Positions 8,597 through 20,918 of a DNA stretch of 64,000 bases are shown here, piece after piece. Under the pieces are notes generated by a model. That model worked only from the letters and a program-made list of their open reading frames with translations. It was not told where the DNA came from and did not search any database. The stretch is from Candidatus Viadribacter manganicus (GTDB taxonomy: Bacteria; Pseudomonadota; Alphaproteobacteria; Caulobacterales; Aquidulcibacteraceae), in assembly GCF_001679665.1 (NCBI RefSeq), contig NZ_CP013244.1, forward strand, positions 1,868,980 to 1,932,979, read 5' to 3'. Position numbers and translations under genes: made by a program. Numbering within the stretch: position 1 is the first letter of the stretch; every line of letters begins with the position of its first letter.

Positions 8597-8782
8597 TCAA
8601 AAATCGCTGGCGATACCTTTGCGCTCCCAGTCGCCAAATCGGGTCGGTTCTGGACCTTCCCGACCGCCGAGTTCCTTCGCTTGTTCCTGCGCGCGCTGAG
8701 CGGCACGGCGCTCTTCAGCCTCGGCGAGCGCGCGCTGCGCCTCCGGCGTCAGCTTACGCGGCGGTGGAGCCTCATCTGCCAT
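8597..8782 (-). CDS. Succinate dehydrogenase assembly factor 4 (DUF1674)
   Basis: A 61-residue protein ending in [14 protein letters not shown], the hallmark of the DUF1674/SDHAF4 family (PF07896). In mitochondria SDHAF4 binds the FAD-loaded SdhA and helps it join SdhB; alphaproteobacterial homologues are inferred to do the same. The N-terminal half is a charged Ala/Glu/Arg helix. I start it at the ATG at 8782, giving the usual family length; longer versions would run into htpX. It is divergent from htpX. Confidence 0.88.
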   Translation of the reverse strand: MADEAPPPRKLTPEAQRALAEAEERRAAQRAQEQAKELGGREGPEPTRFGDWERKGIASDF

Positions 8783-8833
8783 ATTGAACCTATACCTCTG
8801 GCTCTCGATATCTTCTCCCAAGTGAGGAGAAAG

Positions 8834-9748
8834 ATGAACCATCTCAAGACGTATATTCTTCTGGCAGCTATGACGGCGCTCTTTGGCGCTGTCGGTTACC
8901 TCGTTGGCGGCACAGGCGGCATGTTGATCGCTCTGCTGGTCGCCGGCGCAATGAACCTGTTCGCCTACTGGAACGCCGACAAGATGGTGCTGCGTCATTT
9001 CAAGGCGCAGGAGATACAGGCTGGACACCCCGATGCGCGCGTTCGGGCATACGTGGAAGATGCACTGGCGCTAGCGCAGCGCGCGGGTCTGCCCGCGCCC
9101 AAGGTCTACATCATCGACAACCCACAACCGAACGCGTTCGCCACCGGCCGCAACCCAGAGAACGCCGCCGTCGCCGCCACGAGCGGCCTCCTTGCCTTGC
9201 TTTCACGCGAAGAAATTCGGGGCGTCATGGCGCATGAACTGGCGCACGTGAAAAACCGCGATACGCTGACCATGACGGTGACGGCGACGATTGCCGGCGC
9301 CGTGGCGATGCTTGCAAACTTCGCGCTATTCTTCGGCGATCGCGATCGCAATCCGATCGTCGGCCTACTGATCATGTTTCTCGCCCCGATCGCAGCATCC
9401 TTGGTGCAGATGGCGATCAGCCGCGCGCGCGAATACGAGGCGGACCGCATCGGCGCGGAAATTGGCGGTGAGCCGGAAGCGCTCGCCAGCGCGCTCCAGA
9501 AAATTGAAGGCTACGCTCGTCAACGCGTGAACATGGACGCCGAGCGCAACCCGGCGATGGCGCATCTATTCATCATCAATCCGCTGGCGGGCAAGGGCGC
9601 CGACAATCTCTTCTCAACGCACCCGAACACGCAAAACCGGATCGCTCAATTGATGGATATTGCACGCCGTTTCGGTCGCGCAACCACGCCTCCCCAAAGT
9701 GGTCCGTGGGGCGCCGCGACGGCGCGAAAGCGCGGCCCCTGGGGTTAA
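8834..9748 (+). CDS. htpX: Membrane zinc metalloprotease HtpX
   Basis: A 304-residue M48B peptidase of the inner membrane that degrades misfolded membrane proteins alongside FtsH. Two N-terminal hydrophobic helices (about residues 8-24 and 28-45) are followed by the zinc motif H-E-L-A-H (H134, E135, H138), then two more hydrophobic segments and the downstream R-E-Y-E-A-D-R glutamate ligand. The ATG at 8834 is chosen because of a GAGGAG Shine-Dalgarno seven bases upstream and because the protein then begins M-N-H-L-K-T-Y like other alphaproteobacterial HtpX; an in-frame frame open from 8681 overlaps the divergent gene and is not credible as coding. Confidence 0.95.
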   Translation: MNHLKTYILLAAMTALFGAVGYLVGGTGGMLIALLVAGAMNLFAYWNADKMVLRHFKAQEIQAGHPDARVRAYVEDALALAQRAGLPAPKVYIIDNPQPNAFATGRNPENAAVAATSGLLALLSREEIRGVMAHELAHVKNRDTLTMTVTATIAGAVAMLANFALFFGDRDRNPIVGLLIMFLAPIAASLVQMAISRAREYEADRIGAEIGGEPEALASALQKIEGYARQRVNMDAERNPAMAHLFIINPLAGKGADNLFSTHPNTQNRIAQLMDIARRFGRATTPPQSGPWGAATARKRGPWG

Positions 9749-9753
9749 GCTTC

Positions 9754-9782
9754 GGCAAGGCGAGGTATGGCGTCGCTTTGCC
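9754..9782 (+). terminator. Candidate terminator hairpin after htpX
   Basis: A ten-base stem with one G-U pair (GGCAAGGCGA with TCGCTTTGCC) and a nine-base loop begins six bases after the htpX stop. The following GTTGATTAAAT is only weakly T-rich. A second hairpin, GGCGGTTA/TAACCGCC with a 15-base loop, lies at 9826-9856, between this one and tamA. Confidence 0.45.
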
Positions 9783-9894
9783 GTTGATTAAATGAGCGAA
9801 TTTGCTGCGGCACGCACTGTCGCACGGCGGTTATGGTTGATGAATCCTTAACCGCCGCCCTGCGAGCTTTGCTGGTCAGGTTTTACGACAAGCA

Positions 9895-11655
9895 ATGCGC
9901 CGCCTTCCCGTCCTCCCTGTCGCGCTTTGCGCGGCCATCGGCTTGCCCGCCGTGGCGCCCGCTTGGGCGGATACGCCAGTGACGATCGACGGCGCCGATC
10001 ACGATACCCGCCGCGCTATCTTGGATCTCCTCCCGGACCGGGAAGATCCGGAGAGTTTGTTCGACGCCGAACGCATCGCGGAAGAAGCGGCCGCGCGCGC
10101 TTTGGCTTGGTTGCGTTCCGAAGGATATTACGGCGCGACTGTTACACCGGAAGCCAGCGAGAACCCTCCATCGGCGCGGCTCATCATTGAACTTGGCGCA
10201 CGCTTCACGTTCGACACGCCAACCATCATCTACCAAGCAGGCGCTCCCAATGGGGACGCCTCGCGCGCGACCGACGAAGCGATCGCGACCGTGCAACGGC
10301 GAGATCCAGCGCGGGCTGCCGCTGTTCTGCAAGCTGAGTCGGATGCGCTCGCGGCGTTGCAGGCAAATGGCTACGCCGACGCCACTGCGGGCGACCGGCG
10401 CATCGTCGTCGATCACGCCAGCGCGGAAGTGAAGGCAGAGTTTCGTTTCAACACGGGCGAGCTTGCGCGTCTTGGCAACGTACGCGCTGAGCCGAGCGGT
10501 ATTTTCCGTCCTGGTTTCATCGGTGATCTCCAGAATTGGGAAGCCGGCGACGTGTATTCGCCGCAAGCACTGGCGCGTCTGCGGCGCGATCTCACGTCAA
10601 CAGGCGCTGTTTCACTCGCATCCACAGAGCTTGCCCCGGCCAACGAAGCCGGGCTGCGGGATGTAATCATCAATGTCGAGCCGGCGAAGCGAAACGCGAA
10701 CGAACTCGGCGTCAGCTATTCCACGACCGAAGGCGCCGGTGTGCAAGCAGAGTGGACGCGCCGCAACCTGACCGGCCGCGCGGACTCGCTCACGATAGGC
10801 GCAACCCTCGCGGAAATGCAGCAAGGCTTGGAAGCTTCGCTAACGCGGCCGCAAGCTGCGGGCCTCGGGCACGCAACCACCTTCGGCGCATCGGCGGATC
10901 GCGAGCAGCTCGAAGCCTACTCGCGCCAAGGTGTCGCCATCTTCGCGTCGGTTGATGCCTCGACGCGGCTGCGCAGCGCCACGAGTTATGGCGTGCGGCT
11001 CTCCGCAGACGAATACGACGATCTCATTGGCACGGTGCAGGATGCGATCGTGCTTTCTGGATTTGGAAATTGGCGGCGCGACACCACCTCGTTCACGCTC
11101 GATCCAACCGAAGGTTCGATCACGGAATTTCGTCTCGAACCGTCAGTTTCGACGGGCGATGAGACACTTGGCTTCCTTCGCGCGACTGCCGAAGGCCGCA
11201 TCTATGAATCGATCGGGAGCAATGACCGGCTGACGCTCGCTGCTCGCGCGCGCCTCGGTTGGCTCGAAGCTGTATCCGGCGATCCGAATGACGTTCCTCC
11301 CGATAGACGCTTCTACGCGGGCGGCGGCGGCTCGGTCCGTGGCTACGAATACAATTCAATCTATCCCGAAGAACGCGATCTGCTTGGGCTCACGCCCGGC
11401 GGACGAGGCGCGGTGGAAACCTCCTTCGAGGCGCGTTGGCGATTCAACGATACATGGGGCGCCGCGGTATTCGTGGACGGCGGCACGGCGTTCGACACGT
11501 GGGGCGACGCAACCGACTTGAGCTGGGGCGTTGGCTTCGGCGCACGCTACAATCTGGGCTTTGCGCCACTGCGTATCGACATCGCGTTTCCGCTCGACGA
11601 AGACCAGCGCAACGACGATTTCGCGCTCTACATCAGCCTCGGCCAAGCGTTTTGA
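9895..11655 (+). CDS. tamA: Outer-membrane assembly protein TamA (Omp85 family)
   Basis: A 586-residue Omp85-type protein. A signal peptide (about residues 1-25, ending A-W-A) is followed by POTRA domains (to about residue 260) and a 16-strand barrel-type C-terminal domain. The barrel carries the conserved loop A-G-G-G-G-S-V-R-G-Y-E and ends with an aromatic residue (G-Q-A-F), as outer-membrane barrels do. With TamB, TamA forms the translocation and assembly module linking inner and outer membranes, which helps insert some outer-membrane proteins and moves phospholipids. The stop codon overlaps the start of tamB, so the two are translationally coupled. Confidence 0.92.
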   Translation: MRRLPVLPVALCAAIGLPAVAPAWADTPVTIDGADHDTRRAILDLLPDREDPESLFDAERIAEEAAARALAWLRSEGYYGATVTPEASENPPSARLIIELGARFTFDTPTIIYQAGAPNGDASRATDEAIATVQRRDPARAAAVLQAESDALAALQANGYADATAGDRRIVVDHASAEVKAEFRFNTGELARLGNVRAEPSGIFRPGFIGDLQNWEAGDVYSPQALARLRRDLTSTGAVSLASTELAPANEAGLRDVIINVEPAKRNANELGVSYSTTEGAGVQAEWTRRNLTGRADSLTIGATLAEMQQGLEASLTRPQAAGLGHATTFGASADREQLEAYSRQGVAIFASVDASTRLRSATSYGVRLSADEYDDLIGTVQDAIVLSGFGNWRRDTTSFTLDPTEGSITEFRLEPSVSTGDETLGFLRATAEGRIYESIGSNDRLTLAARARLGWLEAVSGDPNDVPPDRRFYAGGGGSVRGYEYNSIYPEERDLLGLTPGGRGAVETSFEARWRFNDTWGAAVFVDGGTAFDTWGDATDLSWGVGFGARYNLGFAPLRIDIAFPLDEDQRNDDFALYISLGQAF

Positions 11656-14600
11656 CCGAGGCAGCGCCCAAACCCCGCTGGCGTAGACGCTGGCTCGCTC
11701 TGGCAGGCGGCAGTGCTCTCGTCGGCGTGGGCGTTGGTCTGGTGCTTGGTCCAGCTGCGCATGTCGTGGTCGACAGTTTGGGTGATGGTGCGCGTGTCTG
11801 GCGGCTCGGCACGCTCAAAATCGACGATGTCAGCGGCAATTGGATGGGCAACCTCCGCGCCGGCACGATAATGATCACGGACGATGACGGACTTTGGCTG
11901 GAAGCGCATGACGTCGCGCTGGAGTGGTCGCCGCAAGACATCTTGTTTGGCACTGTCAGGCTCAATGCCGCGCGCGCCAATTCGATCGCCATCGCGCGTC
12001 AACCGACGCTTCTCGCGCCGCGACGCGCCACCGGCGCGGGTTTCGATGTGGCGATCGATCAGTTGCATATCGAGCGTCTCACGCTTGCGGAGCCGGTCGT
12101 TGGACACGCGGCCGTGTTTACCACCGATCTCGCGCTCAACCTGCGCGACGAGACGCTTCAAACCATCGACCTGACGCTGCGCCGGGTAGATTCTGAAGAT
12201 GATCGCCTGATCGCGCTCTACCACGCTGATCGTGACTACGCATTGAGTTTCGATCTCTACAGTGCGCCCGGCGGAATCATCGCGCGGGCGCTTCGCGTCG
12301 AAGCGGACGGCATCCGCGCGACGGCGATCGGCAATGGCACCCTTTCGGCAGGCGACTCGCATATTGAGGCTGCTACGGGCGCGCGACAGTTGCTGATTGC
12401 CAGCACCAGCTGGTCGGAGACTGAATGGTCCGCCTCAGGCCAAGCTCATCTTGATGCATTGCCGGCATTGCAGACTCTGGCGGAGCGGATCGGGTCACGC
12501 GTCGACTTCAATCTCACCGGCACACCGCGCGATCGCCGATTCAATGCACACACGGCGACGCCCTTCTTGGCCATCGATGTCGAAGGCACACTTGACGCGG
12601 ACGGCGAGCTTGATGGACCGGCGCGTATCGTCGCGACGACAAATCAACTCTCCGATGTTGCGCGCGAATCGCCGTTTGCGCTCGGCGCGGCGCGCCTAGA
12701 GGGCGAACTCCGGCGCGCACACGGCGTCACCGCCATTCGCGGCATCTTGGACGCACAACAGATCGACGCGTTGGGTCAACGCACTGAGCTTCATGGCCCA
12801 GTGCAAGCGGCGTTGTCCGACGAGGCGTTCACGCTGACAGCCGATCTTCGCGCGCCACAGCGCACCGCGCCCCTCTTCGTCAACGCGCGGCTACAAACTG
12901 CGCTCGAATACAACCGCCACCGGGAAAGATTTGAACTCAATCGCACCGAGCTCGCGAGCGACGCGATTAACCTCAACGCGCAAGGTTGGGTTAACGGCGG
13001 CGACGGCGAGTTTGCCGGTGAGTGGCGCGTGCGCCGCATGGAGGCACTTGCGCCGGAGATGCGCGGCGAAGCCACCGGGCGTTGGCGAGCGTTCCGAGAC
13101 GGTGAAGGCGACGCGCGCGCGTGGGCGATCAGCGTCGATGGCCAAGGCGCGCTTTTTTCCGGCGCCCCGGATGTTATCCCGCAATTGCTCGGCGCAAACC
13201 CTCGTCTCGACGCGCGCATGCGCTACGAGAATGGCGGCATCACGGTTTCTCACGCGCGCATTGAAGGTACGCAACTTCGTGCCGGCGCAACCGGGCGTAT
13301 CGTCAACGGCATTGCCAATCTGGCCGTCGAAGCGAGCGCGCGTGGTCCGCTGAATTTGGGCGGGGCTGAGATTGGCGGCGCTATCGACGCCACAGGCGCC
13401 GTGACGGGCCGCATCACGCGCCCGACCCTGGCGATGAACGGCGCGCTTTCGAGCTTCGCCGCCGCCGGCGTCGTTGTTGAGCAGCCTCAAATCAATTTCA
13501 CGCTCGCACCAAACGGCAGCAGCTATGCCGGCCATGCAGAGGTTACTGGGACTGCCTCCGGCCAAACTTTGACCGCCGCCGCAAATGTCGCGATCGCGGA
13601 TGGTACGATCGGTCTGACCGAACTCGATGCGCTATGGGGTGGGTTGCAGGCGCAAGGTAACGCGCAGTTTGCGAGCCGCGGCGTAAGCGCGGTGCTGGAC
13701 GTCAACGGCGCATTTGACGGATTGGCGCCTGGACTGACGGGTCGCCTCGCAGGCGACCTTACGCTTACACCGGATGCGATCACGCTAGACGCCAACCTCG
13801 CAGACGCACGCGCGGGAGATCTGCGTGTCCGCGCCGCGACGTTGCACGCGCAAGGACCGCTAGACGCCATCGCAACCACGTTCGATCTTCGCGGACGTTT
13901 GCGTCAGGCCTCATTAGCGTTCGCAGGCAATGCAGTCTTCAACCTGGATGAACAGTCTGCACGCGTCGAAGGACGCGGGACACTTGCGGATCAACCCATC
14001 TTCTCGCGCGCGCCGATCACGGTCGATTGGAGCGCCGGCCGGACCCAAGCGTCAGTAAACGTCGCGATCGGCGATGGCGTCGTGCATGCACAGTGGGAGG
14101 AGCGCGGGCGCGCGCTGACCGGATCGGCGCAAATCGACGATGCGCCATTGGCGCCGCTCGCGGCTATCTGGGGCGAACGCGCAACGGGCCGTATAGACGG
14201 CCGGATTGCCCTCAACAGCAATGGCGGCGGCCTCAGTGGCGATGCGGACATTAGGCTTGATGGCGCCCGCGTATCGGGACGTCAGCGCAACACACTCGAC
14301 ATGCACATCGTCGGCACACTGACGCCAACACGGCTCACCGGAACCGTCGACGCCACCTCCGAAGGTGGCCTAGTTGCGCATCTACAGTCCGATGCACCAG
14401 TCGAAACCAGCGCCGCGCCGCTGCGTATCGCGTTGGCGCGTGAGCGGCGTGGGCGCGCCTCATGGTCCGTACGCGGGCCCGCGGACGCATTGTGGGCCGC
14501 GGCGCGTTTGCCGGATCAATCGCTTGAAGGCGCGCTCGACGGCGAAGGCTCCATCGAGTTTGGCGCGGGCTACCTTTCAGGCGCAGGTCACCTCGAAATC

Positions 14601-15722
14601 GTCGATGGACGCTTCGAAGACAAACTCACCGGCGTACGCCTTGTCGATCTCGATGCACGGGTGGCGCTCGATGATCGCGGCGTGACGATTGAGAATTTCA
14701 CGGCTTCAGGACCACGTGGTGGCCGTCTCACCGCAACCGGCGGAAGCATCAATGATCGTCAGGGCACCATCACAGTCGACGTCGACAACATGCGCGTTGC
14801 CGATCGTCCAGACGCGCGCGCAGTTGCGAGTGGCGAACTCACATTGGCATGGGAGGGGCTCCGTTCCTCGCTCACCGGCGACCTCAATATCGTCGAAGCC
14901 AGCATCGATATCGCGTCGAACCCACAAGCAGGAATCCCGACGCTCGACGTCATCGAGATCAACCGTCCAGGCGAGGAAGACGAACCGCTCGAGGAAGATC
15001 AAGCCCCCCGACGCAACGGCTCGACGACGCTCAGTGTGAATGTCACTGCGCCAGGCCGAGTGTTCACACGTGGGCGCGGCGTCGACGCGGAATGGTCGCT
15101 CAACATGCGCCTCGGCGGCACTTCGGCGCGGCCGCTTGTGTTCGGCACAGCGCGGGCCCAACGGGGGACCCTCGCGCTTTCTGGTCAGCCGTTCGAAATC
15201 GAAGACGCGATCATCGAGTTTGACGGCGATCCACTCGACGCACGCATCAATCTTACAGCGGTTCGCGATACCGCCGATCTCAGCGCGCGCGTTCGCCTCA
15301 TCGGCACGGCGCGCGATCCGGAGATCACGTTCTCTTCCGAACCGGCGCTTCCGGAGGATGAGATCCTGCCGCAAGTCTTGTTCGGCCGCTCCGTGGAGGA
15401 CCTTTCGGCGCTTGAAGCAGCGCAGCTCGCAGCGAGCTTGGCCGCCCTCTCCGGCCGCGCGTCACTAGACCTCGTAGATGCCGCGCGCACCGCCGCGGGC
15501 CTCGACCGCTTCAATGTACGACAGGACGAAAGCGGCGGCTTCCTCGTCGCCGGCGGCGTTTACCTAACCCGCGACGTTTACGTTGAAGTGGCGCGCACGG
15601 GGCTCGGCCAGGCGCAAACCAAGGTCGAATGGACCGTCCGTCCGCGCCTGGTGCTGATCACGAGCTTCCTTAGCAACGGCGATCAACGTGTTTCACTGCG
15701 TTGGCGGCGCGAAACCGATTGA
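11652..15722 (+). CDS. tamB: Translocation and assembly module protein TamB
   Basis: A 1356-residue AsmA-like/TamB protein. It begins with a basic segment (R-W-R-R-R-W) and one hydrophobic signal anchor (about residues 13-40) that holds it in the inner membrane. A very long repetitive beta-helical periplasmic region follows, with the DUF490/TamB domain at the C-terminus, including the conserved P-E-I-T-F-S-S-E-P and E-D-E-I-L-P-Q-V-L-F-G-R-S block. It pairs with TamA. The best start is a TTG at 11652 overlapping the tamA TGA (TTGA); no ATG or GTG fits between that stop and the anchor. A rare TTG start may keep expression below that of TamA. Confidence 0.92.
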   Translation: MTEAAPKPRWRRRWLALAGGSALVGVGVGLVLGPAAHVVVDSLGDGARVWRLGTLKIDDVSGNWMGNLRAGTIMITDDDGLWLEAHDVALEWSPQDILFGTVRLNAARANSIAIARQPTLLAPRRATGAGFDVAIDQLHIERLTLAEPVVGHAAVFTTDLALNLRDETLQTIDLTLRRVDSEDDRLIALYHADRDYALSFDLYSAPGGIIARALRVEADGIRATAIGNGTLSAGDSHIEAATGARQLLIASTSWSETEWSASGQAHLDALPALQTLAERIGSRVDFNLTGTPRDRRFNAHTATPFLAIDVEGTLDADGELDGPARIVATTNQLSDVARESPFALGAARLEGELRRAHGVTAIRGILDAQQIDALGQRTELHGPVQAALSDEAFTLTADLRAPQRTAPLFVNARLQTALEYNRHRERFELNRTELASDAINLNAQGWVNGGDGEFAGEWRVRRMEALAPEMRGEATGRWRAFRDGEGDARAWAISVDGQGALFSGAPDVIPQLLGANPRLDARMRYENGGITVSHARIEGTQLRAGATGRIVNGIANLAVEASARGPLNLGGAEIGGAIDATGAVTGRITRPTLAMNGALSSFAAAGVVVEQPQINFTLAPNGSSYAGHAEVTGTASGQTLTAAANVAIADGTIGLTELDALWGGLQAQGNAQFASRGVSAVLDVNGAFDGLAPGLTGRLAGDLTLTPDAITLDANLADARAGDLRVRAATLHAQGPLDAIATTFDLRGRLRQASLAFAGNAVFNLDEQSARVEGRGTLADQPIFSRAPITVDWSAGRTQASVNVAIGDGVVHAQWEERGRALTGSAQIDDAPLAPLAAIWGERATGRIDGRIALNSNGGGLSGDADIRLDGARVSGRQRNTLDMHIVGTLTPTRLTGTVDATSEGGLVAHLQSDAPVETSAAPLRIALARERRGRASWSVRGPADALWAAARLPDQSLEGALDGEGSIEFGAGYLSGAGHLEIVDGRFEDKLTGVRLVDLDARVALDDRGVTIENFTASGPRGGRLTATGGSINDRQGTITVDVDNMRVADRPDARAVASGELTLAWEGLRSSLTGDLNIVEASIDIASNPQAGIPTLDVIEINRPGEEDEPLEEDQAPRRNGSTTLSVNVTAPGRVFTRGRGVDAEWSLNMRLGGTSARPLVFGTARAQRGTLALSGQPFEIEDAIIEFDGDPLDARINLTAVRDTADLSARVRLIGTARDPEITFSSEPALPEDEILPQVLFGRSVEDLSALEAAQLAASLAALSGRASLDLVDAARTAAGLDRFNVRQDESGGFLVAGGVYLTRDVYVEVARTGLGQAQTKVEWTVRPRLVLITSFLSNGDQRVSLRWRRETD

Positions 15723-15747
15723 GACGCCCGGTCCGTTCGCCATATAG

Positions 15748-17894
<2,147 letters not shown>

Positions 17895-17897
17895 GCC

Positions 17898-19154
17898 ATG
17901 AGCGCGCTCGAAGCGGAAATGATGGAAATTGGCCGGCGCGCCCGCGCCGCCGCTCATGCCTTGCGGCTCTCTTCGCCGGAAGCACGCACCGCCACGATCG
18001 AGGCCATGGCTCATCGCCTGCGCACCCAAGCTGGCGCAATCGCCACTATCAACGCTGGTGATGTTGAAGCAGCGACAAGAAAACTGCCAAATGCACAGAT
18101 CGATCGTTTGCGTTTCGACACGCAGGGGATCGAGGCCGTTGCGGATGGTGTCGCCGCGATCGCGCGGCAGCCGGATCCTGTCGACGCGGTGCTGGCGGAA
18201 TGGACACGGCCCAACGGACTTCGGATAGAGCGGATCCGCACCCCCATCGGCGTGATTGGCATGATCTTCGAGAGCCGGCCGAACGTTGCGGCAGATGCGG
18301 GCGCCCTCGCCATCCGCTCAGGAAATGCGGTCATCTTACGAGGCGGCTCCGAAAGCGCAGCGACCAACGCAGCGATCATCGAAACCTTGCGAACGGCGCT
18401 GCGTGAACGCGGTTTGCCCGAGGATGCCATCCAAGGTGTGCCGACGAGTGATCGCGCCGCAGTTGGCATGATGCTCGCGGGGCTCGACGGCGCCATCGAT
18501 GTGATCGTGCCGCGTGGCGGCAAAAGCTTGGTCGCTCGCGTTCAAAACGAAGCGCGCGTGCCCGTGTTTGCGCACCTCGAAGGCATTTGCCACACCTATG
18601 TCCACGCGGACGCCGATCCGGCGAAGGCAAAGGCCATCGCGGTCAATGCCAAGATGCGACGAGTTTCAGTCTGCGGCGCGACCGAGACGCTGCTGATCGA
18701 TAAAGCGGTTGCAGATGCCCTCCTGCCGCCGATATCCATCGCATTGCATGAGGCGGGTTGCCAGTTGCGCGGAGATGGCGCCGCGCAAGCTATCATCCCA
18801 ATGGACGCAGCAACCGAAGAAGATTGGAGTACAGAATATCTAGCGCCGATCTTATCGGTTCGCGTCGTCGATGGCATCGCCGAAGCGATCGCGCACATTG
18901 CGCGCTACGGCTCGCAACACACCGAAGCAATCATCACCGAGAACGCAGCGGCGGCCGAGCGCTTTTTGCGCGAAGTCGATAGCGCAATCGTCGTGCACAA
19001 CGCCTCGACGCAATTCGCGGACGGCGGCGAGTTCGGGTTTGGCGGCGAGATCGGCATCGCGACGGGCCGGCTACATGCGCGCGGGCCCGTGGGCGCCGAA
19101 CAGCTCACAACGTTCAAGTATGTGGTTCGCGGCGACGGCCAAACGCGCCCCTAG
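17898..19154 (+). CDS. proA: Gamma-glutamyl phosphate reductase
   Basis: ProA reduces gamma-glutamyl phosphate with NADPH to glutamate semialdehyde, the second step of proline synthesis. The 418-residue aldehyde-dehydrogenase-fold protein has the catalytic Cys at about residue 259 in [11 protein letters not shown], and the family segments I-F-E-S-R-P-N-V and I-L-R-G-G-S-E. It starts three bases after proB, consistent with the two enzymes channelling an unstable intermediate. Its stop codon overlaps the stop of the convergent TlpA-like gene (CTAG). Confidence 0.96.
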   Translation: MSALEAEMMEIGRRARAAAHALRLSSPEARTATIEAMAHRLRTQAGAIATINAGDVEAATRKLPNAQIDRLRFDTQGIEAVADGVAAIARQPDPVDAVLAEWTRPNGLRIERIRTPIGVIGMIFESRPNVAADAGALAIRSGNAVILRGGSESAATNAAIIETLRTALRERGLPEDAIQGVPTSDRAAVGMMLAGLDGAIDVIVPRGGKSLVARVQNEARVPVFAHLEGICHTYVHADADPAKAKAIAVNAKMRRVSVCGATETLLIDKAVADALLPPISIALHEAGCQLRGDGAAQAIIPMDAATEEDWSTEYLAPILSVRVVDGIAEAIAHIARYGSQHTEAIITENAAAAERFLREVDSAIVVHNASTQFADGGEFGFGGEIGIATGRLHARGPVGAEQLTTFKYVVRGDGQTRP

Positions 19155-19810
19155 GTTTGGCCGCCGAGGCGCCGCAGCATGTCAAACACGTCAGGCCTAC
19201 TCCAATAGGCGCGCCCTTGTTCGTCCGTAACGCGACCAACCATAGTGCCGAGCAACGTTCCGTCCGCGCCAATCAGCAACGTAAAAGGCAGCGACGTGGA
19301 CAGCTCGGCGATCGTGTTGCTGGTGCGGTTCATAGAGCGGCGGTCGCGCTCAAATCCGAATGTGTAAAGCAGCGCTTGTTCAGCGCTATCGGCGGCGCGC
19401 GCAGTCTCCAGTGCGGAAGCGCCTAGCGATTGGAGCCGCAGCTGCGCGTCCGCCAAACTGGCGCGATCGAATGCCAACAAGGCTTTGATCTGCGTATTTG
19501 AGCCTGTCTCGGTTAGACGCGCGCTCAATCTGGATTCATCACGTTTCTCGGCGAGACACGGCGGACACCAGGTCGCCCACACGGCTAAGACGGCAGGTCT
19601 GCCACCCAGCCATTCACGAATGCTGACGCGTCCGGCGGCAGATTCAGGCGCGAGACGGGAATTCAACAAACGCTCGGAGGTGCGCTCGGGCGCATCCCAA
19701 GCCGCCATGGCGCTGTGCGTGCGTAACCAGTCTGGCGTTTGCGCATGCACGTCGCCCGAAAAGGGCGCGGCGGCCGCAGCTGCGATTAATGCGCGACGCG
19801 TACAGGACAT
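19151..19810 (-). CDS. TlpA-like thioredoxin-fold protein, exported
   Basis: A 219-residue protein with a signal peptide (M-S-C-T-R-R-A then an Ala-rich core, cleavage near A-Q) and a thioredoxin-like domain. The redox motif W-C-P-P-C is at residues 81-85 after V-L-A-V-W-A-T, as in TlpA/ResA proteins that reduce disulfides in the periplasm, for example during cytochrome c maturation. A later [12 protein letters not shown] block contains the cis-proline and the following strand. The spacing between the CxxC and the cis-Pro is longer than usual. It stands alone on the minus strand, divergent from nadD. Confidence 0.82.
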   Translation of the reverse strand: MSCTRRALIAAAAAAPFSGDVHAQTPDWLRTHSAMAAWDAPERTSERLLNSRLAPESAAGRVSIREWLGGRPAVLAVWATWCPPCLAEKRDESRLSARLTETGSNTQIKALLAFDRASLADAQLRLQSLGASALETARAADSAEQALLYTFGFERDRRSMNRTSNTIAELSTSLPFTLLIGADGTLLGTMVGRVTDEQGRAYWSRPDVFDMLRRLGGQT

Positions 19811-19899
19811 GCCTGCCTCCCCTTTTTGCGCCGCGCTGTGGCGCTCGCTCCCGCGCGCTATATAAGCAAGGTGATGCTGTTACCGCCACCGAAAGCCGC

Positions 19900-20451
19900 A
19901 TGAAGCGCGACCTGCCTCTCGCGTACGCTGGCATGAAGATAGGCCTCTTCGGCGGCAGCTTCGATCCGGCGCATGAAGGCCACGCGCATGTGGCGGAGAC
20001 CGCGTTGAAGCGTCTGGGGCTTGATCGCGTGTGGTGGCTGGTGTCGCCGCAAAATCCATTGAAGCCGAAATCGAGTCCGTTCAACGAGCGCATGCAATCG
20101 GCGCAAGCTCAGGCGCACGGCGCGAAGATGGTCGTGACCGACCTTGAACAACGGCTGGGGTGCGGCTTCACGTACGAGACGTTGCGGGCGCTGAAGCAGC
20201 TCTACCCCGGTGTGTCGTTCATGCTGATCATGGGCGCCGACAACCTTGCGAACTTCCGGAAATGGAGAAACTGGCGGGAGGTCGCGGCGGCCGTTCCCGT
20301 CGTGATTGTGTCCAGACCAGGCGCCCGCGCCGCAGAACGGCTTCGGGCGCCCCGTGGCTGGACATACCTAAATGCCCGACTCCACAGGGAATCTTCCACC
20401 GCCATCCGTGCGCAAAGGCGTGCGCCGTTGGCGAAACCCAAGCGGAAGTGA
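19900..20451 (+). CDS. nadD: Nicotinate-nucleotide adenylyltransferase
   Basis: NadD transfers AMP to nicotinate mononucleotide in NAD synthesis. The 183-residue protein has the nucleotidyltransferase motif G-G-S-F-D-P-A-H-E-G-H (about residues 18-28), the N-P-L-K segment and a C-terminal S-S-T-A-I-R motif matching the second nucleotide-binding box. The chosen ATG at 19900 begins M-K-R-D-L-P-L-A-Y-A-G-M-K-I-G; the ATG at 19933 (M-K-I-G-L-F-G-G) is an alternative. The protein ends soon after S-S-T-A-I-R, so the C-terminal tail is short. The neighbours rsfS and rlmH follow in the classic nadD-rsfS-rlmH order. Confidence 0.93.
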   Translation: MKRDLPLAYAGMKIGLFGGSFDPAHEGHAHVAETALKRLGLDRVWWLVSPQNPLKPKSSPFNERMQSAQAQAHGAKMVVTDLEQRLGCGFTYETLRALKQLYPGVSFMLIMGADNLANFRKWRNWREVAAAVPVVIVSRPGARAAERLRAPRGWTYLNARLHRESSTAIRAQRRAPLAKPKRK

Positions 20452-20503
20452 TAGCGTTTCCCTATCTGGGGCAAGAGAAGGATCAAGGACCCTGTCGCCT
20501 GAA

Positions 20504-20914
20504 ATGAAACGCACACCGGCCGCTAAAGCCGGAGCCACGCCGCGAGCAGCCAATCGGCCTGCGCCCGGCATCGATGTCGAGGCCGCCACCAAGGTGGTGC
20601 TGACATCGCTCGAAGACGACAAGGCCGAGGAAATCCTCGCCATCGATATTCGCGGCAAATCCTCTTTCGCGGACATGCTCGTCATCGCTTCAGGGCGGTC
20701 GGCGCGGCACGTCGGCGCACTTGCTGATCACGTTATGCGTCAGCTGAAGGACGCAGGCGTGAAGGATGTACGCATCGAGGGCATGCCGCAGGCTGATTGG
20801 GTTCTGGTCGACGCCGGCGACGTGGTGATCCACCTCTTCCGTCCGGAAGTTCGCGCCTTCTACAACATCGAAAAGATCTGGTCGGGCGCGACGCCGGACT
20901 CCGTGCAGAGCTAA
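20504..20914 (+). CDS. rsfS: Ribosomal silencing factor RsfS
   Basis: RsfS binds ribosomal protein uL14 and blocks joining of the 30S and 50S subunits when nutrients run short. The 136-residue protein contains the RsfS core: D-K-A-E-E-I-L-A-I-D-I-R-G-K-S-S-F-A-D-M-L-V-I-A then S-G-R-S-A-R-H-V, and D-W-V-L-V-D-A-G-D-V-V-I-H-L-F. A basic Ala/Pro-rich leader of about 25 residues precedes it; in-frame codons further upstream overlap nadD. The ATG at 20504 is chosen as the first start after nadD. Confidence 0.94.
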   Translation: MKRTPAAKAGATPRAANRPAPGIDVEAATKVVLTSLEDDKAEEILAIDIRGKSSFADMLVIASGRSARHVGALADHVMRQLKDAGVKDVRIEGMPQADWVLVDAGDVVIHLFRPEVRAFYNIEKIWSGATPDSVQS

Positions 20915-20918
20915 ACGC

